Assembly (NCBI GenBank): GCA_028290085.1
Contig: JAQGKN010000366.1
Location: 1-5,077, forward strand
DNA length: 5,077 nt
Reading direction: 5' to 3'
Origin: Hyphomicrobiales bacterium
Lineage (GTDB): Bacteria > Pseudomonadota > Alphaproteobacteria > Rhizobiales > Beijerinckiaceae
Part shown: positions 1-5,077 of the stretch, one piece after another
Layout: each line of letters opens with the position of its first letter
Position numbering within the stretch: position 1 is the first letter of the stretch
Program-made: the position numbers and the translations under genes
Notes under the pieces: model-generated
Seen by the model: the letters and a program-made list of their open reading frames with translations, nothing else
Databases searched by the model: none
What the model was told of the DNA's origin: nothing

Positions 1-223
1 TCTCGCCGGTGACGAAATAGAGCTGCCACGCCTTGCTCGCGACGGCTGAAGGCGACGAGATGAAGATTGGCCGCACGCGCAGCTTTTCTGCGCCCGCACC
101 AAACAACGGCTTGAGCATATCCGCCCACCAGCCGCTGGCGAGCCCCTGCCATACGAGCAGGATGAACAGGATCATCGCGGCGCCGAGAATGAGGGGCTCG
201 TGCGTGCGGTAGACGCGCATCAT
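1..223 (-). CDS. ABC transporter permease, second of a pair (NitT/TauT type), 3' end cut by window edge
   Basis: Only the first 74 codons are present; the gene continues past position 1. The protein begins MMRVYRTHEPLILGAAM, a short cytoplasmic lead, followed by one hydrophobic helix at about residues 11-29 (LILGAAMILFILLVWQGLA). A hydrophilic loop then reaches the motif RPIFISSPSAV at residues 51-61. That motif matches PMFVSSPSRI in the permease just upstream and is typical of the region after TM1 in SsuC/TauC-like permeases. The start is ATG at 223-221, overlapping the upstream stop in ATGA, with GGAGG six bases before it; a second ATG follows directly at 220-218. The overlap implies translational coupling, and the product is probably the heterodimer partner of the upstream permease in an importer's inner-membrane channel. 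The loop between TM1 and the SSP motif is about 15 residues longer than in its neighbour. Substrate cannot be inferred from this fragment. Confidence 0.88.
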   Translation of the reverse strand, partial: MMRVYRTHEPLILGAAMILFILLVWQGLASGWWADMLKPLFGAGAEKLRVRPIFISSPSAVASKAWQLYFVTGE

Positions 224-1059
224 GAGGCGCCTCCAGCCGGCGCGCGCCAGCGTTCGAAATGCCGCTCCAGCCTGTCGAGTATCATCGTCATGGTGACGCC
301 GGTCAGCGTGAACAGGAAGACGCCGAAGAACACGACGTCTGTCTGGAAGGTATTTCCGGCATCCGCGATCATGTGGCCGATGCCCGCCGTCGCCGCATAG
401 AGCTCGCCGACCACGACGCCCAGCAGCGCGCGGCCCGAGGCGTATTTCAGCCCCGTGAAGATGAAGGGAACGGTGCCCGGCAGGATGATGCTCGTGAAGA
501 GTTTCAGCCGCGACGCGCTGAAGCTGCGCGCGACCTTCAGAAAGCGCGCCTCGTTTGTGCGCACGCCGGAATAAGTGCTGATGAGGATGGGGATGACCGC
601 GCCCAGAAACACGACCGCGAATTTCGACCAGATGCCGATGCCGAACCACAGGACGAGGATCGGCAGGAAAGTGACGCGCGGCACCGCGTTCATCATGTCG
701 ATGATCGGCCCCAGCAGATAATGCAGCCGCCGCGACCAGCCAACGAGCAGACCCAGCGGCACGCCGACGAGAATGGCGCTGAGATAGCCGTAGAGAAACT
801 CCTGCGTGCTGACGGAAACGTCGCGCCAGAAATCACGGTCGTCGATCATGGTCAGCGCAACCGCTGCGATGCGCGAGGGCGAAGACACGAACATCGGATC
901 GATGGCGCCCGACCAGACTGCGATTTCCCATACGGCGAGAAACAGCCCGACGGACAGCGTGCCGACGACGAGCCTCTCCTGCCCGGCGAAACGCGCGCGC
1001 CGCGCGTTCTTCCGTTGCTCCCCCGCCGACGTCATCACTGAAGCCGTCATCTCGCGCAT
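220..1059 (-). CDS. ABC transporter permease (NitT/TauT, SsuC/TauC-like)
   Basis: A complete 279-residue inner-membrane permease, a normal length for the BPD_transp_1 family. After a basic N-terminus (residues 1-30) I see about six hydrophobic segments, near residues 31-52, 86-107, 115-139, 146-163, 196-216 and 241-261, and a basic C-terminal tail. MFVSSPSRI (56-64) and the EAA-type cytoplasmic loop (about 175-194, ending IILP, then GTVPFIFTGLK) place it with sulfonate/taurine/nitrate-type importers. In that loop the usual Gly is Ser181 and the usual Glu is Lys175. The start is ATG 1059 with GAGGA 11 bases upstream; ATG 1050 and ATG 1035 are possible alternatives, since this region of the protein is not conserved. 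It follows the hydantoinase A gene by 49 nt with no terminator visible, and its TGA overlaps the next permease's ATG. It is therefore probably in the same operon and imports the enzyme's substrate. That role is inferred from context; the family assignment is firm. Confidence 0.93.
   Translation of the reverse strand: MREMTASVMTSAGEQRKNARRARFAGQERLVVGTLSVGLFLAVWEIAVWSGAIDPMFVSSPSRIAAVALTMIDDRDFWRDVSVSTQEFLYGYLSAILVGVPLGLLVGWSRRLHYLLGPIIDMMNAVPRVTFLPILVLWFGIGIWSKFAVVFLGAVIPILISTYSGVRTNEARFLKVARSFSASRLKLFTSIILPGTVPFIFTGLKYASGRALLGVVVGELYAATAGIGHMIADAGNTFQTDVVFFGVFLFTLTGVTMTMILDRLERHFERWRAPAGGAS
230..234 (-). promoter_or_regulatory. Shine-Dalgarno site for the second permease
   Basis: The minus strand reads GGAGG, then six bases, then ATG at 223. 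The site lies inside the last codons of the upstream permease, and it supports ATG 223 as the start and coupled translation of the two permeases. Confidence 0.7.
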
Positions 1060-1108
1060 CCGTCCCCGCGTCCTCGGCTTTTCGCCTGTTGTTCGCTTAT
1101 GCTGCCCG

Positions 1109-3166
1109 TCAATCGTGTTGGCTGATCGTCACCTCGAGATTCAGATATTCGTCCACCCGCGCAGTCTGCCCGGGATGGAGCACAATGGTCGAGGTTTTTT
1201 CGTCTATGATAACCGGGCCGGTCAGTTCCGTGCCCGGCTGGAGATCACGCCGGCGATAGACAGGCGTGCGCAAGCTTGCCGGGCCACCGAAATAGGCGTC
1301 GCGATGGGTCACCAGCTCGGCCTTCGTGCTTGAGCCGACGACCTTCCGCAACTCCGGCTTGGGGATCGCGCCCACCGCCGTCACTTTGAAATTGACGATC
1401 TCGATGGCCTCGTTGACCGCCTTGTGGCCGTAGCGCCGCTCATGCGCTTCGTGGAAGGCATGGATCAGCGCCGCGATATCGGCGGGGCCCTCGATGCGCG
1501 GAACCGGCACGCTCACGTCGTAGGACTGGCCGCTGTAGCGCATGCCGGCGTAACGGAAGGACGAGAGCGTTTCGCGGCCGAATTTCTCGCGCACGAGTTC
1601 CGCCAGAGCTTTTTCCTCGATCTCGCGGAAGATTGCCTCGATGTCGGCGGGCTCTGCGCCGTCGAGCGGCGTGATGCGGGTGATGCGGGTGATGCTGCGA
1701 TCCTGATGCACATCGGTCACCAACATTCCCCACGCGCTGAAGGTGCCGGGATCAACGGGGATGAGGATGCGGTTGATGCCGAGATCGGCCGCGATGCGCC
1801 CGGCAATCGTCGGCCCCATGCCGCCGAAGGGCACCAGCGTGAACTCGCGCGGATCGTAGCCGCGCTCTACCGTGATGGTGCGCATCGCCGTCACGCAATT
1901 GCTTGTGAGCACGGTCAGGATGCCCCAGGCCGCCTCCGTCGCGGACATGCCGAGCGGTGCCGCGACATGGCGTTCGACGGCCTCCAGCGCCTTGTCGCCG
2001 CGTAGAGCCATTGCGCCTTCCAGCAACGAGGATGGGCTGAGATGGCCGAGCACCACGAGTGCGTCGGTCAGGGTCGCATCGGTTCCGCCACGGTCGTAGC
2101 AGGCAGGGCCGGGCTTAGCGCCTGCGCTCTGCGGGCCGACCTTGAGCACGCCGCCGAGCTGGATGGACGCAATGCTGCCGCCCCCTGCCCCGATCGTGTC
2201 GATGTCCACCGTCTGCGTGCGCAAAGGATGTCGGCCGACCGAGACTTCCGACTTGTAGAGCACATGGCCTGGGATGACCGCCATGTCGGAACTGGTGCCG
2301 CCCGTGTCGAAGGTGATGAGATTGGCGATGCCCTTAAGGTCGCCGAGATAGCGGCTGCCGATCACGCCTGCGACCGGGCCGGACATGACCGTCTGGATAG
2401 GTGTGGGCGACAGCATGACCGCGCTTGCCGCACCGCCATCCGACTTCATCATCAGCGTGCGGCAATTGGGGAAACGCGCCAGCGAAATGTCTTCGAGACG
2501 CCGCAGATAGCGTGAGACCGGCGGGCCGATATAGGCGTTGGCGACGGTGGACGCCGTGCGCTCATACTCACGCCATTCCGGGTTCACTTCGCTCGACAGA
2601 GACACGTAGATGTTCGGGGCAATGCCGCGAATGATCCGCGCCACCTCCCGCTCCTGCGCTGCATTCGTGTAGGAGAACAGCAGGCAGACAGCGATGGCTT
2701 CGACGCCTTGAGCGACGAGGTTGCGCACGGCGTGTTCGACATCGCCGCGATCCAGAGGCTCGATTTCGCGGCCCGCATAATCGAGCCGTCCGCGCGCCTC
2801 GTAGATGCAATCGCGGTCGCAAAGCATTTTCGGCGCGGGTGCGAAAATGTTAAACACTTCCTCGCCGCGCCACTGGCGGCCGATTTCATAGACGTCGCGA
2901 AAGCCCTTCGTCGTGATGAGGCCCACGCGCACGCCCTTGTCTTCGAGCAGCGTGTTGAGCGCTGCCGTCGAGCCGTGCAGAATGAGCGTGATGGCGTCGG
3001 GTCCAAACTCCTCTGCGAGATCGCGCATGATCTCGTCCATGACCAGCATGGGATCGGAGGGGTTGGATGAATATTTACGGATGAGGACGATCTCGCGCTT
3101 GTCGTCGTCAAACCCCGTTACGTCGGTAAATGTGCCGCCGACGTCGATGCCGATGCGAATGCCCAT
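1109..3166 (-). CDS. Hydantoinase A / 5-oxoprolinase family subunit (HyuA-like)
   Basis: A complete 685-residue protein, close to the usual ~690 of HyuA-type subunits. It has the ATP-binding ASKHA-like fold of the family. The N-terminal domain (about 1-180) carries GIDVGGTFTD at residues 6-15 and HGSTAALNTLLEDKG at 64-78. The catalytic domain (about 200-490) carries SDGGAAS at 242-248, FDTGGTSSD at 286-294, DTIGAGGGSIA at 323-333, GPQSAGAKPGPACY at 344-357 and FGGMGPTIA at 447-455. The C-terminal region shows RRYGH at 577-581 and the late TGPVIIDEKTST block at 649-660. It would form a cytoplasmic complex with the B subunit encoded just upstream and use ATP to activate a ring amide or carbonyl substrate. 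The ATG overlaps the upstream stop in TGATG, with GGGAGGG seven bases before it. Two signatures differ from family norm: SGPVAGV (262-268) for SGPAGGV, and Ile454 where FGGAGPLHA has His. Exact substrate is not determinable; hydantoin, N-methylhydantoin, oxoproline, lactam or ketone carboxylation all remain possible. Confidence 0.93.
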   Translation of the reverse strand: MGIRIGIDVGGTFTDVTGFDDDKREIVLIRKYSSNPSDPMLVMDEIMRDLAEEFGPDAITLILHGSTAALNTLLEDKGVRVGLITTKGFRDVYEIGRQWRGEEVFNIFAPAPKMLCDRDCIYEARGRLDYAGREIEPLDRGDVEHAVRNLVAQGVEAIAVCLLFSYTNAAQEREVARIIRGIAPNIYVSLSSEVNPEWREYERTASTVANAYIGPPVSRYLRRLEDISLARFPNCRTLMMKSDGGAASAVMLSPTPIQTVMSGPVAGVIGSRYLGDLKGIANLITFDTGGTSSDMAVIPGHVLYKSEVSVGRHPLRTQTVDIDTIGAGGGSIASIQLGGVLKVGPQSAGAKPGPACYDRGGTDATLTDALVVLGHLSPSSLLEGAMALRGDKALEAVERHVAAPLGMSATEAAWGILTVLTSNCVTAMRTITVERGYDPREFTLVPFGGMGPTIAGRIAADLGINRILIPVDPGTFSAWGMLVTDVHQDRSITRITRITPLDGAEPADIEAIFREIEEKALAELVREKFGRETLSSFRYAGMRYSGQSYDVSVPVPRIEGPADIAALIHAFHEAHERRYGHKAVNEAIEIVNFKVTAVGAIPKPELRKVVGSSTKAELVTHRDAYFGGPASLRTPVYRRRDLQPGTELTGPVIIDEKTSTIVLHPGQTARVDEYLNLEVTISQHD
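1671..1697. repeat. In-frame 9-bp tandem repeat (about three copies) inside the hydantoinase A-like gene
   Basis: The plus strand has GTGATGCGG at 1671-1679 and again at 1680-1688, followed by GTGATGCTG at 1689-1697, which differs from the unit in two bases. On the coding strand this gives the repeated peptide ITRITRIT at residues 492-499 of the A subunit, just after the conserved SAWGMLVTDV segment. The unit is a multiple of three, so gain or loss of a copy would keep the frame. Confidence 0.85.
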
Positions 3167-4893
3167 CAGGCTGCCCTCCCGCTGCGAAGCGACCGGGTCG
3201 CGTCTTCATCGATGCTCATGTCTGCGCGCAGCACGACGCCATAATCGCGGCGCGCGCCTTCCAGCGTGACGTAGCCCATACGCACATCGCGCTGCACGCG
3301 TGCGTGATCTCGCTGCATTGGGTCGCCATAGCCGCCGCCGCCTGCGAGCTGCCAGGCGACGACATCGCCCTTCTTCAACCGCAGTCCGGCGATCTTCGAC
3401 GTCAAGGGACGCTCGCCCTCCGCACCAGGATTGAGCACGGCTTTGGACGGCAGCGCGGGCGATGCGCCGAACAGGCCGGGCGAGGAATGCTGGAAGCGGT
3501 CGGTGCGCAAATTGACCGTCGATTCCTCGGCGAGAATGCGCCATGTGCGCTTGGTGCCAAGGCCGCCGCGAAAGGTGCCCGCGCCTGCGGAGTCCGGCAC
3601 GAGTTCGTAATTCTCGACGCGGATCGGGAACTCGGTTTCGAGTGCTTCCACCGGGCCGTTCATCACGTTGACGACGAGATCGTCCATCGCGCTCGGGCCG
3701 TCCTGATCGGGACGCGCGCCGCAGCCGCCGTTGAAGATTTCATATTGCGAATACCAGCGCCCGGTGCGCGGATTGATGCCTGCGCTCGACAGCGAGCCGC
3801 CTGCACCGCTGGCAGGTGCGGGCACGCGGCCCGGAACGGCGCGCGCCAGCGTGCGCACCACGACGGATGTCGTCATCTGGCTCGGGCGCACATACATATT
3901 GCAGGGTGCAGGATAACGCGGATTGAGCAGCGAGCCCTCAGGCGGATAGCTGACCTTGATCGGGCGCGAGAGCCCTTCGTTGACAGGCAGCTTCGGGATG
4001 AAGATCATCTTCACGCAGCACTGGATGAAATTGCGCGACACGCAGGAGCGCAGATTGATGGGGCCGCGCGCCTGCTGGTCGCTGTCGAGCATGAAGTGCA
4101 GCGTGTCGCCTTCCACCACCAGCGTCGCGCTGATGCGGTGCGGCTTGCCGAGTTCGACGCCGTCGTCGTCGATCCAGTCGGTCTCCGGACCATAGACGCC
4201 GTCAGGCACTTTCAGGATCTCGCGGCGAAGCTCGGCCTCGCAGATGTCCATCCACTTGTCCCAACATTGCAGCACTTTCTCAGGCCCGTGCTTGCGGAAC
4301 AGTTCAGCGCATTTGTCGAGACCGTAGGAGTTCGTATTGACCTGCGCCTTGATGTCGCCCCACGTCACCTCGGGCGTGCGCGTGTTGGCGCAGATCATCT
4401 CCTGCAGGTCTTCGTTGATGAGACCGTTGTGCTGGATCTTCAGCGGCGGGATCAGCAATCCCTCCTGAAACAGATCGGTGGCATCGCCGCTATTGGTGCC
4501 GGGCACCTTGCCGCCGAGGTCGGGCTTGTGCGCGATATTGCCGATAAAGGCGATCAGCTTGCCGTCGTAAAAAACCGGCGAAATCACGGTTACATCCGTC
4601 GCGTGGTTCTGGCAGGCGCGGTAGGGATGGTTGACGATGAAGGCATCGCCCGGCTCGATCTTGCCTGCAAACACGCGGCGGATCTCGTTCACCTGCGCGC
4701 TGAGCGGGCCGATATGGAGCGGCTGTGGCACACCTTGCGCGACCATGCGGCCGCGACGGTCGAAAATGGCGAAGGTGAAGTCCTGGCTTTCCTTGATGAT
4801 GGTGGAATAGCCGGTGCGCAGCATGTTGAGGGTCAGCTCGCGCGCGATCTGAAGCGTGCACTGATAGATGACTTCAAGGTCTATCGCATTCAC
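3166..4893 (-). CDS. Hydantoinase B / 5-oxoprolinase family subunit (HyuB-like), GTG start
   Basis: A complete 575-residue protein, within the normal range for HyuB-type subunits. Family landmarks in order are: IKESQDFTFAIFD at 33-45, QPLHIG at 57-62, VNHPYRACQNHATDV at 87-101, AHKPDLGG at 121-128, QEGLLIPPLKI at 143-153, NEGLSRPI at 305-312, AGTFRGGLG at 438-446, and the C-terminal GGGGYGDP (518-525) leading to YGVVL (551-555). Glu35, His97, Asp100 and His122 match in spacing the metal-binding residues I recall from the acetone carboxylase alpha subunit, so a metal site is plausible. The usual NDPY is NHPY here. The start is GTG at 4893-4891, supported by AGGGGAG eight bases upstream and by the conserved N-terminus beginning a few residues later. 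It is the first gene of the visible operon and is joined by a one-base overlap to its partner subunit. Substrate is unknown. Confidence 0.93.
   Translation of the reverse strand: MNAIDLEVIYQCTLQIARELTLNMLRTGYSTIIKESQDFTFAIFDRRGRMVAQGVPQPLHIGPLSAQVNEIRRVFAGKIEPGDAFIVNHPYRACQNHATDVTVISPVFYDGKLIAFIGNIAHKPDLGGKVPGTNSGDATDLFQEGLLIPPLKIQHNGLINEDLQEMICANTRTPEVTWGDIKAQVNTNSYGLDKCAELFRKHGPEKVLQCWDKWMDICEAELRREILKVPDGVYGPETDWIDDDGVELGKPHRISATLVVEGDTLHFMLDSDQQARGPINLRSCVSRNFIQCCVKMIFIPKLPVNEGLSRPIKVSYPPEGSLLNPRYPAPCNMYVRPSQMTTSVVVRTLARAVPGRVPAPASGAGGSLSSAGINPRTGRWYSQYEIFNGGCGARPDQDGPSAMDDLVVNVMNGPVEALETEFPIRVENYELVPDSAGAGTFRGGLGTKRTWRILAEESTVNLRTDRFQHSSPGLFGASPALPSKAVLNPGAEGERPLTSKIAGLRLKKGDVVAWQLAGGGGYGDPMQRDHARVQRDVRMGYVTLEGARRDYGVVLRADMSIDEDATRSLRSGRAA
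3174..3180 (-). promoter_or_regulatory. Shine-Dalgarno site for the hydantoinase A-like gene
   Basis: The minus strand reads GGGAGGG seven bases before ATG 3166. It lies within the last codons of the B subunit gene, so ribosomes finishing that gene sit next to the new start at the TGATG junction. This favours coupled, roughly balanced production of the two subunits. Confidence 0.75.
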
Positions 4894-4901
4894 GAACGGC
4901 G

Positions 4902-4908
4902 CTCCCCT
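4902..4908 (-). promoter_or_regulatory. Shine-Dalgarno site that sets the GTG start of the hydantoinase B-like gene
   Basis: The minus strand reads AGGGGAG followed by eight bases and then GTG at 4893. No ATG lies in frame at a suitable distance, so this site decides the start codon. Confidence 0.72.
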
Positions 4909-4922
4909 TTTGACTCTCGCGG

Positions 4923-4939
4923 AGGTTCGGCCGAAGCCT
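4923..4939 (-). promoter_or_regulatory. 10-bp perfect palindrome / short hairpin in the leader of the hydantoinase B-like gene
   Basis: TTCGGCCGAA at 4926-4935 is a perfect palindrome. With flanks AGG and CCT the transcript could fold into a six-pair stem with one bulged base and a GGCC loop. It sits 33 bases before the GTG start and about 14 bases before the Shine-Dalgarno site. It could be an operator half-site pair, a leader hairpin, or chance in GC-rich DNA. Confidence 0.3.
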
Positions 4940-4956
4940 GCCTCTCTCGGATGCGA

Positions 4957-4967
4957 GGATCAGCCCG
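4957..4967. repeat. 11-bp direct repeat, copy 1 (GGATCAGCCCG)
   Basis: An exact match to positions 5025-5035, 68 bp away start to start, both in the region upstream of the operon. Copy 1 also runs into GCCCGTCGGGC (4963-4973), a small inverted repeat. A pair of regulator binding sites is possible, but only the repeat itself is seen. Confidence 0.4.
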
Positions 4968-5024
4968 TCGGGCGAGCGCCGCAAGGATAAAGGCGAGATC
5001 GCAGCCTTCTCATTTCGGCATAGC

Positions 5025-5035
5025 GGATCAGCCCG
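5025..5035. repeat. 11-bp direct repeat, copy 2 (GGATCAGCCCG)
   Basis: The second exact copy of the 11-mer at 4957-4967, same orientation. The bases beyond the 11-mer differ from copy 1. Confidence 0.4.
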
Positions 5036-5077
5036 CGAGCACTCGGCAATGTTGCGGCGCGACGAGATGCGCGGCGA

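Larger units (their letters stand above)
4894..5077. other. Upstream non-coding region, probable location of the operon promoter
   Basis: This 184-bp stretch holds no gene I can support. Open frames on both strands are short or cut by the window edge and give arginine- and serine-rich, protein-unlike translations. I see no convincing -35/-10 pair. Two structured elements lie here: a palindrome at 4926-4935 and an 11-bp direct repeat at 4957-4967 and 5025-5035. As the only sizeable gap before the first gene of the minus-strand operon, it is where a promoter and operator are expected, but the operon could also begin further upstream outside the window. Confidence 0.45.

Noticed and set aside
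1060..1108. A break in the operon between the A subunit and the first permease
   Set aside because: The 49-nt gap shows no terminator hairpin and no promoter-like pair, so continuous transcription is the simpler reading.
259..1333. Long plus-strand open frames opposite the permease and the end of the A subunit gene
   Set aside because: Their translations are rich in Arg, Asp, His and Ala with no recognisable domain, and they lie opposite well-conserved genes; they are typical antisense shadows of GC-rich coding DNA.
1424..2515. Plus-strand open frames opposite the hydantoinase A-like gene
   Set aside because: No family motif, no ribosome binding site that stands out, and the minus strand is fully explained by the conserved enzyme.
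4963..4973. GCCCGTCGGGC as a terminator of an upstream gene
   Set aside because: The stem is only four to five pairs with a tiny loop and there is no run of T on either strand.
5018..5049. Possible minus-strand promoter: TTGCCG (5049-5044) and CTATGC (5023-5018)
   Set aside because: The spacer is 20 bases and both boxes are poor matches, so it is no better than chance in this composition.
4951..5077. Plus-strand open frames from ATG 4951 or ATG 5049 running off the right edge, as a possible divergent regulator gene
   Set aside because: Too little sequence; no good Shine-Dalgarno before either ATG, and the translations show no recognisable domain. A divergent gene starting at 5049 cannot be excluded.

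Overview
The window looks like part of a high-GC chromosome (GC by eye in the low to mid 60s %), most likely from an alphaproteobacterium of the Hyphomicrobiales/Rhizobiales type. I base that on codon use, on the protein style and on the pairing of a hydantoinase/oxoprolinase gene pair with a NitT/TauT-type ABC importer. This is an inference; no marker gene is present to fix the taxon.

All recognisable genes lie on the minus strand and read right to left as one probable operon. Positions 5077-4894 are an upstream region with no gene I can support; it holds a 10-bp palindrome and an 11-bp direct repeat. Positions 4893-3166 encode a complete hydantoinase B/oxoprolinase-family subunit (575 aa) with a GTG start. 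Positions 3166-1109 encode a complete hydantoinase A/oxoprolinase-family subunit (685 aa), joined to the first gene by a TGATG overlap. After a 49-nt gap, positions 1059-220 encode a complete ABC importer permease (279 aa). An ATGA overlap then leads into a second permease of the same family, cut off by the left edge of the window (223-1).

The A and B subunits should form a cytoplasmic ATP-dependent enzyme. The family includes N-methylhydantoinase, 5-oxoprolinase, caprolactamase and the acetone/acetophenone carboxylases. The two permeases would form the membrane channel of an importer whose ATPase and binding protein are not in the window. The simplest reading is an uptake-and-catabolism operon for a small cyclic amide, imide or similar compound, with the substrate unknown.

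The points most worth a second look are departures from family signatures in both enzyme subunits. The B subunit has NHPY where NDPY is usual. The A subunit has FGGMGPTIA where FGGAGPLHA is usual. Together they suggest a divergent subfamily. I do not see a wholly new type of system here.
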